The notes: generated by a model from the letters alone, not told the origin. A DNA stretch of 14,621 nucleotides from Lachnospiraceae bacterium (GCA_017435025.1 JAFSFU010000046.1:1-14621), one strand, 5' to 3'. Numbered from the stretch's first letter, positions 8,166 to 14,621 are shown. A program made the numbers and translations.

Positions 8166-9524
8166 ATGGCACAAACTCAGGCAAAAACAAAGACTATGGA
8201 TATGACAAACGGCTCCATAGCCAAGCTGTTGATCGCATTCGCAATCCCGCTCTTAATGGGAAACCTGTTCCAACAGCTTTACAATACCGTAGATAGTCTT
8301 GTGGTCGGAAACTTTGTCGGCAAAGAAGCACTGGCCGCAGTTGGTTCCACTACCCCGATCATTAACACATTGGTCATGTTTTTCGGTGGTGTAGCTGTAG
8401 GTGCCAGTGTAATCATCAGCCGCTACTTTGGTGCCCATGATGATGAAAAACTCCATACTGCCATTGAGACTACAATGGCTCTTACATTTATTAGCAGTAT
8501 TCTCTGTACAGTACTTGGCATCTTTATTGCACCGGGACTTCTCCGTTTCATGGATACCCCGGAGGATGTTCTTCCGGAAGCTGCCACCTATTTAAAGATT
8601 TATTTTGCAGGTGTATCCGGCCTTTTGATCTACAATATGGCCAGCGGTATCCTCCGCGCAGTCGGTGATACCAAACGTCCGCTCTACTTCCTGATCTTTT
8701 CCAGTATTATGAATATTGTTTTAGATCTGCTCTTTGTTATTTCATTCAATCTTGGAATTGCCGGTGTTGCTTATGCGACCATTATTTCTCAGTTTGTATC
8801 TGCGATCCTTGTCATGGCAATTCTGACAAGAAGCACCGAAAATTACCGTTTCGTCTGGAAAGACCTCTGTTTTAATAAGAAGATGCTGAGTCAGATCTGT
8901 ACGGTCGGTTTTCCGGTTGGTCTCCAGCAGGCAGTTACCTCCTTTTCCAATGTGTATGTCCAGTCCTATATCAACAGCTTCGGTTCCAGCTGTATGGCCG
9001 GTTGGAGCAGTTATGTAAAGATCGACAGCTTCCTGATGCTGCCGCTCCAGAGCATGTCACAGGCCGGCACCACCTTCGCCAGCCAGAATATCGGAGCGAA
9101 GAATCTAAAACGAGTCAAAGACGGTACGAAGACCGCAATATGGTTATCTTCCGCAATTATTTTTGTGCTTGCGTTGATTCTCTGGATCTTTGCTCCACAG
9201 ATGGTGGCTCTGTTTAACCAGGATCCGGAAGTGATCTACTATGGTACCCTCTTCCTCCGCCTCTGTGTATTTGCTGTGGTAATCTGCTGCCCGAACCAGA
9301 TCTACGCAGGCACCCTCCGCGGCGCAGGCGATGCGAAATCTCCGATGTATATCATGTTGTTCTCCTACGTGGTATTCCGCCAGATCTATCTGTACCTGGT
9401 TAACCGCTTCGCCTACAGTCCGTATACGATCGGTTTCGGCTATCCTGCAGGCTGGATCTTATGTACCATCCTGATGACCCTCTGCTACAAATTCAGCGGC
9501 TGGGAAAAGAACATTTCATCTTAA
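8166..9524 (+). CDS. MATE family multidrug/cation antiporter
   Basis: A 452-residue integral membrane protein with two homologous halves and about 12 predicted transmembrane helices, the standard size for NorM/DinF-type MATE exporters that expel cationic compounds using Na+ or H+ gradients. Recognisable family segments include LFQQLYNTVDSLVVGNFVG near residues 37-55, GSTTPIINTLVMFFGGVAVG, the mid-protein GILRAVGDTKRPLYF, and its second-half counterpart GTLRGAGDAKSPMY. The start is clear: AAGGAGG lies 5 bases before ATG. The substrate is unknown. The gene is on the opposite strand from its neighbours, has its own promoter, and separates lepA from spoIIP. Its stop overlaps the convergent spoIIP stop, with no terminator between. 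Confidence 0.93.
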   Translation: MAQTQAKTKTMDMTNGSIAKLLIAFAIPLLMGNLFQQLYNTVDSLVVGNFVGKEALAAVGSTTPIINTLVMFFGGVAVGASVIISRYFGAHDDEKLHTAIETTMALTFISSILCTVLGIFIAPGLLRFMDTPEDVLPEAATYLKIYFAGVSGLLIYNMASGILRAVGDTKRPLYFLIFSSIMNIVLDLLFVISFNLGIAGVAYATIISQFVSAILVMAILTRSTENYRFVWKDLCFNKKMLSQICTVGFPVGLQQAVTSFSNVYVQSYINSFGSSCMAGWSSYVKIDSFLMLPLQSMSQAGTTFASQNIGAKNLKRVKDGTKTAIWLSSAIIFVLALILWIFAPQMVALFNQDPEVIYYGTLFLRLCVFAVVICCPNQIYAGTLRGAGDAKSPMYIMLFSYVVFRQIYLYLVNRFAYSPYTIGFGYPAGWILCTILMTLCYKFSGWEKNISS

Positions 9525-10651
9525 TATCCCTCAAGAACCCGGCATATGATATCGGCCAGCGGTTCCATGGCATTTAAGGCCTCTGCATACGTGTTTGTCT
9601 GGGCACCCACTTCAATCAGTGCGGTTCGCGCCCTCACATGCTGGTTATAGCGGAGGCCTTTTAAATAAATTTTTCTTGTTAGATTCGGATATTGCTCAGC
9701 CGCAAGATACTGAAGCTGAAAACTGAATGCCAGATTGCCCTCCCTGTTGGGATTTGGCAAATACGCAATTGGCCCGTCCGGTGTCTGCGATATTCCGTTG
9801 AAAAACATGATCTGCGCCATTTCTTTCCCATTCACATCTGCCACCAGTCTGGTCTCCTCTGCCACACCATCCCGATGAAGATCCAAAACCACTTCGATAG
9901 ATGGATGTTTCTGGAGAATACCGGTGATTCCATCAAGAGCATAGGTGTATGCCTGATTCCGGTCCAGCTCCCCATCAACCACATCATATTGACTTTCATC
10001 GTGAACGACCTGATATCCCGCCTCCTCCAACAGCTCCTTCAAACGTGCCCCCACTCCTACGACCGTAGCTTCCGGATTCTCCGGATAATCTGCATACTCT
10101 TCCTGTGAATGTGTATGGTAGATCAGAATCTGAGGTACCTCCCCATTTTTTTCGATCGTCATCTCCATGTCCAGAAAGCGCTCCGCATCCAACAGATTTT
10201 GATCAGCCGTTGTGGTCGGATGCACGCTGTAAAAATACTTCATCAAATAATCGAAGTCTTTCAGCTTTTCGTGGATAAACGGTGGCGTGAAGGTGTTTTG
10301 TGTCACAACCTCCTCCGCCACCGTTACCGTTTCTCCTGCAGTTTCCGTCGATTCATCCTCTATTGTCTGTTTCCGATCTTTTTCCCAGCCGTCTGCCATC
10401 AGTCGTTTATACGTCGGATCCTCAGCATTCCAGTGACTGCCATAAGTCTGTCCTGTCTCCGGAAACAGATGCCCGATCAATTGGATTCCTCCTACTTCCA
10501 ACATGCTCTCTATCCACTTGGCAATCGTTTCATGGTTATAAACAATCACCATTCCCAGTACAAGCCATACAGCCATCCATCTTATGGATATCCGTTTCGT
10601 CCGAAATGTTCGTCTGAACAAATACCATCTATGTTTCATGTTCCCGCCCAT
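9521..10651 (-). CDS. spoIIP: Stage II sporulation protein P (amidase/endopeptidase)
   Basis: A 376-residue protein with a basic N-terminus and one membrane anchor (about residues 26-39), an acidic Thr/Glu-rich linker, then the SpoIIP catalytic domain. Signature motifs are IYHTHSQEEY with H179 and H181, LDLHRDG (257-262), and IEVGAQTNT with E347, the expected zinc and catalytic residues. SpoIIP cuts peptidoglycan with SpoIID during engulfment of the forespore. The start may be 10651, or the ATG at 10639 (GGGCGGG just upstream), which would drop four residues. The gene follows gpr by about 43 bases on the same strand, matching the common gpr-spoIIP pairing. Its 3' end overlaps the MATE gene by 4 bases. 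Confidence 0.95.
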   Translation of the reverse strand: MGGNMKHRWYLFRRTFRTKRISIRWMAVWLVLGMVIVYNHETIAKWIESMLEVGGIQLIGHLFPETGQTYGSHWNAEDPTYKRLMADGWEKDRKQTIEDESTETAGETVTVAEEVVTQNTFTPPFIHEKLKDFDYLMKYFYSVHPTTTADQNLLDAERFLDMEMTIEKNGEVPQILIYHTHSQEEYADYPENPEATVVGVGARLKELLEEAGYQVVHDESQYDVVDGELDRNQAYTYALDGITGILQKHPSIEVVLDLHRDGVAEETRLVADVNGKEMAQIMFFNGISQTPDGPIAYLPNPNREGNLAFSFQLQYLAAEQYPNLTRKIYLKGLRYNQHVRARTALIEVGAQTNTYAEALNAMEPLADIICRVLEGY

Positions 10652-10694
10652 TCCGATTTCTTACATCAAGTCTATGCCTGACCGCCCTTATTCA

Positions 10695-11519
10695 TCACCC
10701 AAACAGAGCAATATGAATCGCTTCTGATATGGTATAGCTTAACATCTCCACCCTCTCGTCAATGTCATGCGGTGTTACAAACATGGAATCATACTGGATA
10801 ACCGTGGGAACTCCCATCGCAAATACCGGTATTCCCAAACTTTCCTCTGTCAGACCATTCCTGTGATTACCCACACCGGAACCCGGATGAATTCCCGTAT
10901 CAGATAACTGAATGGTCACAGCCAGCCGCTCTGCACTGCGGGCCGCCAGGGCATCGATCGCCAGAACCGCGTTTGGTTTTGTCTCTCTTACAATGCCCCG
11001 TATTACCTCCGCCGATTCCATTCCGGTCTTTGCCATAACTCCCGGCACAATTCCGCTGAGAACCGGATATCCTTTTCTCTCGCAGAAATCAGAACCGTAC
11101 TCGGTCAGCAGATGGCGTGTGACCTGAATATGGTCCAGCACACGCGGCCCAAGCGAATCCGGTGTTGCCTCTGCGTTCCCCAGACCTACGATCAAAATAT
11201 CCGATCCGACCTCACGGCTCCTTATAAGCTCCTTCAGCTGTTCCGCGAGTTTTTCCGAAATCTCACGGTGATAATCTTCATCCTTATCAGCCAATGACGG
11301 AGCTTCCAATGTAATATAAGAACCAATGGGCTTTCCCATGGTCTTCGCACCTTCCTCTGTTTTTATCACCACCTCCGTCAAACGAAGATTCAGATCTTTT
11401 TCATCCCTTACATGAAGCTCCACCCCGGAGACTTCCGTGTCATCTCCTGGAAAACGTTCCCTCTCCTCCAGGGCGAGGTCTGTTCGAATCTCTCTGTTTT
11501 TGCTTTCTTGTTGTTTCAT
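10695..11519 (-). CDS. gpr: Germination protease GPR (spore protease), compact form
   Basis: A 274-residue aspartic-type protease that degrades small acid-soluble spore proteins during germination. It is made as a zymogen; the propeptide region shows the typical EIRTDLALE (about residues 10-18). Two conserved Asp residues appear in GNAEATPDSLGP (D121) and AIDALAARSAER (D189), equivalent to D127 and D193 of the Bacillus megaterium enzyme. SDTGIHPGSGVGN and GVPTV follow. Bacillus GPR has about 370 residues; here the segment between GVPTV and the C-terminal helix is much shorter. The ATG at 11519 is chosen because AAGGTGA lies just upstream; a GTG three codons earlier sits inside that ribosome binding site. 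Confidence 0.95.
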   Translation of the reverse strand: MKQQESKNREIRTDLALEERERFPGDDTEVSGVELHVRDEKDLNLRLTEVVIKTEEGAKTMGKPIGSYITLEAPSLADKDEDYHREISEKLAEQLKELIRSREVGSDILIVGLGNAEATPDSLGPRVLDHIQVTRHLLTEYGSDFCERKGYPVLSGIVPGVMAKTGMESAEVIRGIVRETKPNAVLAIDALAARSAERLAVTIQLSDTGIHPGSGVGNHRNGLTEESLGIPVFAMGVPTVIQYDSMFVTPHDIDERVEMLSYTISEAIHIALFG

Positions 11520-11572
11520 ACGATTCACCTTTTTTTATTAACATTTTTCCGCAAAAAAACTGAATTTATGTA

Positions 11573-11601
11573 TTGACAATCCGACCATGTTTAGCTAAAA
11601 T
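11573..11601 (+). promoter_or_regulatory. Strong sigma-A type promoter for rpsT
   Basis: A perfect TTGACA (11573-11578), a 17-base spacer and TAAAAT (11596-11601) make a near-consensus housekeeping promoter. It predicts a leader of about 80 bases before the rpsT start codon. The leader contains short complementary stretches (ACAGT/ACTGT enclosing ATGT/ACAT) but no RNA motif that I recognise. Confidence 0.8.
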
Positions 11602-11678
11602 ATAACAGTATGTTTACATTGAACTGTCCGTGTCCAGACTTTGATGCAAAACAAACAGTGAATATTTTTAAATAATAT

Positions 11679-11685
11679 GGAGGTG
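11679..11685 (+). promoter_or_regulatory. Ribosome binding site that fixes the TTG start of rpsT
   Basis: GGAGGTG lies 6 bases before TTG at 11692. An in-frame ATG at 11677-11679 overlaps this site and has no ribosome binding site of its own, so it cannot be the usual start. The TTG start yields the canonical ANIKSAKKRI N-terminus. Confidence 0.85.
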
Positions 11686-11691
11686 TACAGA

Positions 11692-11955
11692 TTGGCTAAC
11701 ATCAAATCTGCAAAGAAAAGAATCTTAGTAGCTGAGACAAGAGCTGCTAGAAACAAAGCAATCAGATCTAAAGTTAAAACTTATGTGAAGAAGGTTGAAG
11801 CTGCTATTATCGCCGGTGACAAGGCTGCTGCACAGGCTGCACTCGTAGCTGCTACAAGCGAAATCGACAAGGCTACTACTAAGGGCGTATATCATAAGAA
11901 TACTGCTTCCAGAAAAGTATCCCGTTTGTCCAAAGCTGTAAACGCAATGGCTTAA
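11692..11955 (+). CDS. rpsT: 30S ribosomal protein S20
   Basis: An 87-residue, very basic, alanine-rich helical protein starting (M)ANIKSAKKRI, the S20 signature, and ending KAVNAMA. S20 binds 16S rRNA early in small-subunit assembly. The start is TTG rather than the ATG five codons upstream, because the Shine-Dalgarno GGAGGTG is correctly spaced only for TTG. A UUG start for rpsT is also known in Escherichia coli, where S20 represses its own translation; similar control here is an inference. The gene is alone on the + strand, divergent from gpr, with its own promoter and a strong terminator. Its place between holA and gpr matches the Bacillus order. Confidence 0.97.
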   Translation: MANIKSAKKRILVAETRAARNKAIRSKVKTYVKKVEAAIIAGDKAAAQAALVAATSEIDKATTKGVYHKNTASRKVSRLSKAVNAMA

Positions 11956-11990
11956 TCGCGATCTAAGACTGGATTTACTAGATTATATAT

Positions 11991-12031
11991 AAAAAACGCT
12001 TTTCCGAGGGTGTGTCGGAGAAGCGTTTTTT
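11991..12031. terminator. Strong bidirectional terminator between rpsT and holA
   Basis: AAAAAACGCTTTTCCGA (11991-12007) pairs with TCGGAGAAGCGTTTTTT (12015-12031) over 17 positions with a single G-T pair around a 7-base loop. A- and T-tracts flank both ends, so it can stop rpsT transcription and act as a backup for the convergent holA operon. Confidence 0.93.
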
Positions 12032-12045
12032 ATTTGTTTTAAAAT

Positions 12046-12076
12046 GCAAAAACAGGGCATTCTCCCTGTTTTCTGC
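12046..12076 (-). terminator. Intrinsic terminator after holA
   Basis: On the - strand, GCAGAAAACAGGG pairs with CCCTGTTTTTGC around an AGAATG loop, followed by ATTTT. It starts two bases past the holA stop codon. With the neighbouring bidirectional hairpin, holA transcripts meet two terminators in tandem. Confidence 0.75.
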
Positions 12077-12078
12077 AA

Positions 12079-13053
12079 CTAATATTTTCTTGCGATCAGC
12101 AGTTCCACCGCCATTCGGTCTGCCATCCGGCCGGTCTTCACCGCCTCTTCCGATTCCACACAGAGTTCCACATAATCCAGAATCTGCTCCCTTGTAAACG
12201 CCTTCGCCTGTGTGATCAGCTTTCCCGCTGCAAAAGGCGGCACTTTGATCTTAGATGCGATATCGCCTTTTCCCATTCCTGCTGCCAATAATTCTTTTAC
12301 CTGTAAAAGCTGATTGAATTGACGAGCGATCAAAAAGAGAATGCGCATTGGCGGTTCTTTCAATGTCAAAAGATCCTCATAAAGATCCAGAGCTTTTCTT
12401 GTATTTCCCGCTACGATCGCTGATACCATCTCGAAAATTCGATTGGTCACATGAACGGTTCCCACGGCATCCACGTCTTCTTTTGTGATCACATCACGTC
12501 CCATCGTATAGCAGATCAGCTTTTCAAGCTCCGTCCGGATATTTTCCATATCATCACCGGTCCGCTCCAGGAAATACTCCATCACTTGCTTTGTGATCTT
12601 CTTGCCGTCTTTTCCCAGAATCCCTGCGGCCCAACGCATTAACTGATCGGAATCCTGTTTTTTCAGTTCTGCTGCGTATCCCAGATCTTTGACTTTCTTG
12701 TACAGCTTATTTCTCTTATCTACTTCACTCTCGCAAAAGATCAGACACACCGTATCCGGCATATCGGGCAGATAATTCACCAATTCCTCCGGCGCACTCT
12801 TAAAAAAACCGCTGCCGTCTATCAAGATCAGTCTTCGCTCCGCAAAGAACGGCATGGTATCTGCAAGACTGATGATTTCCCGCACATCCGGATTTTTTCC
12901 TTCAAAGTAATTGAAATTCATGGTATCATCGCCTGCAATGGCTTCTCTCAATTTCTTCTTATAATTGCTGACAAGATAGGGTTCATCGCCAAACAATAAG
13001 TATACTCGCTTAAAATCGCGATTTTTAATATCCTGATTTAATACCTGCATCAT
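12079..13053 (-). CDS. holA: DNA polymerase III, delta subunit
   Basis: A 324-residue clamp-loader subunit that opens the beta sliding clamp. The N-terminus has the delta-type YLLFGDEPYLVSNY, followed by the MNFNYFEG and FFAERRLILIDG segments. The C-terminal collar domain includes IFEMVSAIVAGNTRKAL, the characteristic LFLIARQFNQLLQVK and GRMADRMAVELLIA. Length and motif order match the HolA/YqeN family. GAGGG lies 3 bases before the first ATG (13053) and 6 before a second adjacent ATG (13050), so the true start may be one codon later. In Bacillus it lies between comEC and rpsT; here a thiol-redox fusion gene intervenes 55 bases upstream. No separate promoter is evident in that gap, so cotranscription is likely. 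Confidence 0.95.
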   Translation of the reverse strand: MMQVLNQDIKNRDFKRVYLLFGDEPYLVSNYKKKLREAIAGDDTMNFNYFEGKNPDVREIISLADTMPFFAERRLILIDGSGFFKSAPEELVNYLPDMPDTVCLIFCESEVDKRNKLYKKVKDLGYAAELKKQDSDQLMRWAAGILGKDGKKITKQVMEYFLERTGDDMENIRTELEKLICYTMGRDVITKEDVDAVGTVHVTNRIFEMVSAIVAGNTRKALDLYEDLLTLKEPPMRILFLIARQFNQLLQVKELLAAGMGKGDIASKIKVPPFAAGKLITQAKAFTREQILDYVELCVESEEAVKTGRMADRMAVELLIARKY

Positions 13054-13108
13054 CTACCCTCAAGATTTCTTCAGTACCGCCGCAGTGCCGTAACTTTGAT
13101 CGCCGCAA

Positions 13109-14446
13109 TTACTGTACACGCACTCCGGTTACCGTCTGCTCAATAATACTGCGCATCATGCTTTCATTTAACTGCCCGGTCACATAGCCAAACACATTTC
13201 CTTCGGAATCGATCATAAACGTTGTTGGGTAAGAATAAACTCCATAACTCATAAACAACTCTGTATTTACATCCATCAATACCGGATATGTATATCCGTT
13301 TTCCTCCAGAAATGCTGCAATTTCTTCCACCGAACCTTCATCACCGTAATTTGGTGCCGCAACACCAAGAATCACCACCGACGGGTCTTCCTCAGCCGAA
13401 TACTCTTCATGGAGCATCTGAATCTCCGGCATCTCCCGTCTGCACGGAGGACACCAGGTCGCCCAGAAATTCAGGAAGATCGTCTTTCCTTTATAATCTG
13501 CCAATGTATGCGTATTGCCATACTGATCTTCCAGTAAAAAGTCGATTGCCGGAAGCACATTGGCCGCAGCCTCTGTCTCCGCCTCTGTCGCCGGCTCAGT
13601 CTCTGCCTCTGTCGTCGGCTCAGTCTCTGCCTCCGTCTCCGGTTCGGTCTCTGCCTCTGTCGTCGGCTCGGCCTCTGCCTCAGTTTCCGTCACTTCCGCC
13701 TCCACATTTGGCTGTGAAAGTTCCGACAGATAACCGGTAATGGAATTCATCCTTCCTGTCACCATCATGATACCCATAAAGATCATCAGCACTGCTCCGA
13801 TCTTTACCGTATATGCTACAACCTTTCTGTGCTTCTTAAAAAATGCCAGAGCATTGGTCGTAAACAATCCTACAACCAGAAACGGAAGGACAAAACCAAG
13901 AGTATAGACGCCGATCAACAAAAATCCCTTTGTTCGAGTTGCCGCCGATGCCGCCATCACCAGCACACTGGTCAGCGCAGGTCCCACACAGGGAGTCCAG
14001 GCAAAACTGAACGTAAATCCAAGAACAAAGGCCATAAACGGCGACATGGCCAATGCGTGAACCCGGAATGGAAGCTTTCTTGTCTTATCCAACGCTTTTG
14101 AAACGCCAAAAACTCCAAGCTGATACAGGCCGATCAGAATTACGATCACGCCGCCAATCCGTGCGAACATCGCCTGGTTTCCTTTAAAGAACTGTCCCAA
14201 GGCAGAAACTCCCAAGCCAAGGACAAAGAAAGTAAAACTCACACCCAGAACAAAACAAAACGTGTGAAGAATAACCTTTTTCTGGTCATAATACATCCTT
14301 CCATCCTCACCCTTGCGTCCTGTTCCACCGGACAGATATCCGATATAGATCGGAAGCAGCGGAAGAACACATGGTGAGAAGAAGCTTAATATACCCTGAA
14401 AGAATACGGTCAGCACAGGAATGCTCACATCTAACGAAAATCCCAT
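13109..14446 (-). CDS. CcdA/DsbD transmembrane domain fused to TlpA/ResA-like thioredoxin domain
   Basis: A 445-residue membrane protein. Residues about 10-235 form a six-helix CcdA/DsbD-beta-like unit with the two redox cysteines in FFSPCVLPLLP (C26) and AWTPCVGPA (C153), which carry electrons from cytoplasmic thioredoxin across the membrane. Residues 248-296 are an acidic Thr/Glu/Ala/Pro linker built from 8-residue repeats. Residues about 297-445 are an extracytoplasmic TlpA/ResA-type thioredoxin fold with WCPPC (C332, C335) and cis-Pro407 in YSYPTTF. The fusion should work as a self-contained thiol reductase outside the membrane; mycobacterial DipZ has a comparable arrangement. The final target is unknown. 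GGGAGG precedes the ATG, and a near-consensus promoter lies upstream. Confidence 0.93.
   Translation of the reverse strand: MGFSLDVSIPVLTVFFQGILSFFSPCVLPLLPIYIGYLSGGTGRKGEDGRMYYDQKKVILHTFCFVLGVSFTFFVLGLGVSALGQFFKGNQAMFARIGGVIVILIGLYQLGVFGVSKALDKTRKLPFRVHALAMSPFMAFVLGFTFSFAWTPCVGPALTSVLVMAASAATRTKGFLLIGVYTLGFVLPFLVVGLFTTNALAFFKKHRKVVAYTVKIGAVLMIFMGIMMVTGRMNSITGYLSELSQPNVEAEVTETEAEAEPTTEAETEPETEAETEPTTEAETEPATEAETEAAANVLPAIDFLLEDQYGNTHTLADYKGKTIFLNFWATWCPPCRREMPEIQMLHEEYSAEEDPSVVILGVAAPNYGDEGSVEEIAAFLEENGYTYPVLMDVNTELFMSYGVYSYPTTFMIDSEGNVFGYVTGQLNESMMRSIIEQTVTGVRVQ
13568..13687 (-). repeat. Five tandem 24-base repeats encoding the acidic linker
   Basis: Five in-frame 24-base units (13568-13591, 13592-13615, 13616-13639, 13640-13663, 13664-13687) encode 8-residue repeats of the pattern x-T-E-A-E-T-E-P. 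In protein order these are ETEAEAEP, TTEAETEP, ETEAETEP, TTEAETEP and ATEAETEA. The three central units are most alike. Because the period is a multiple of three, copy-number change would lengthen or shorten the linker without a frameshift. Confidence 0.92.
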
Positions 14447-14477
14447 TCTTTTTCCTCCCGAATTTTATGTCCTATCC

Positions 14478-14506
14478 ATCATATCAAATCCCATTCTGTC
14501 TGTCAA
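14478..14506 (-). promoter_or_regulatory. Near-consensus sigma-A promoter for the CcdA-TlpA fusion gene
   Basis: On the - strand TTGACA (14501-14506), a 17-base spacer and TATGAT (14478-14483) lie about 30 bases upstream of the start codon. The -35 box lies inside the last codons of the upstream gene and the -10 begins one base past its TGA stop. Confidence 0.8.
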
Positions 14507-14621
14507 ACCATCCGGAAATCTGCATTTTATTTCCATCCGTCCATACGAATATTGCCCCGGATTCAGCTGTTTCACAGACGGCTGCCCCGACACCTTCCAA
14601 CCGCTCCAGAACCGAGGCATC
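14484..14621 (-). CDS. C-terminal end of a ComEC/Rec2-like protein (5' part outside window)
   Basis: Reading the - strand from the right edge, 45 sense codons precede a TGA at 14484-14486. The peptide includes VLERLEGVGAAVCET and SGAIFVWTDGNKMQISG. This pattern of a helix followed by 'tyrosine/cysteine-threonine...aspartate-glycine-lysine' strands is typical of the extreme C-terminus of ComEC-type metallo-beta-lactamase-fold domains, which belong to the DNA uptake channel of competence. Gene order supports it: comEC precedes holA in Bacillus and many Firmicutes. Only a short tail is visible, so a stand-alone MBL-fold hydrolase is an alternative. The reading frame is short enough to be missed by length filters. 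Confidence 0.55.
   Translation of the reverse strand, partial: DASVLERLEGVGAAVCETAESGAIFVWTDGNKMQISGWFDRQNGI

Noticed and set aside
11520..11572. Sporulation (sigma-F/sigma-G) promoter for gpr
   Set aside because: One is expected from the known control of gpr, but I found no pair of boxes with acceptable sequence and spacing.
11608..11678. Structured S20-responsive leader RNA
   Set aside because: Only short complementary stretches are visible and no known leader motif is recognisable, so it is not listed as an RNA feature.
13054..13115. Short - strand frame across the fusion gene/holA gap (NCGDQSYGTAAVLKKS)
   Set aside because: It is only about 20 codons, has no ribosome binding site of its own, and overlaps the end of the fusion gene; chance is the simplest explanation, though a remnant cannot be excluded.
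13288..13740. 150-codon + strand frame with a Pro/Ser-rich repeat
   Set aside because: The repeat is just the complement of the linker repeats of the CcdA-TlpA fusion; the fusion protein has clear domains and this frame has none.
1..14621. CRISPR array, IS element, prophage, tRNA or rRNA gene
   Set aside because: No spaced direct repeats, transposase, integrase, att-like duplication or tRNA-like cloverleaf sequence was seen on either strand.

Overview
The window looks like chromosomal DNA from an endospore-forming member of the Clostridia, most likely Lachnospiraceae. The evidence is a glgC/glgD pair of ADP-glucose pyrophosphorylase subunits, the sporulation genes gpr and spoIIP, moderate GC, strong GGAGG-type ribosome binding sites, and protein sequences typical of gut Firmicutes. 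No phage, IS element, CRISPR array, tRNA or rRNA gene is visible. Coding density is very high and no gene-free stretch exceeds about 175 bases.

Layout, left to right. (1) Bases 2-730, + strand: the 3' part of a sugar/aminoglycoside-type kinase resembling N-acetylhexosamine kinase. It ends at a bidirectional terminator shared with a convergent MFS transporter gene. (2) Bases 797-4383, - strand: glgC and glgD overlap by 7 bases and supply ADP-glucose for glycogen synthesis; a terminator separates them from the MFS gene. (3) Bases 4555-7999, - strand: lepA, a Nudix hydrolase gene and hemW form a tight operon in which each stop overlaps the next start as TAATG, driven by a good promoter upstream of lepA. 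(4) Bases 8166-9524, + strand: a MATE efflux transporter gene, divergent from lepA and with its own promoter. (5) Bases 9521-11519, - strand: the sporulation pair gpr and spoIIP. (6) Bases 11692-11955, + strand: rpsT (ribosomal protein S20), started by TTG and divergent from gpr. (7) Bases 12079-14621, - strand: holA, a CcdA-TlpA thiol-redox fusion gene with a repeat-encoded acidic linker, and at the right edge the last 45 codons of a gene that looks like comEC.

The backbone comEC-holA-rpsT-gpr-spoIIP-lepA-hemW is the order known from Bacillus subtilis, here interrupted by three lineage-specific insertions: the CcdA-TlpA fusion, the MATE transporter and the Nudix gene. The genes are mostly housekeeping (replication, translation, radical-SAM heme handling, glycogen, sporulation) with accessory transporters and redox functions between them. 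I see no clearly new multi-gene system. The most distinctive items are the CcdA-TlpA fusion with its five 24-base repeats, the compact GPR protease, the UUG start of rpsT with its decoy AUG, and the lack of room for a conventional promoter or terminator at several junctions.
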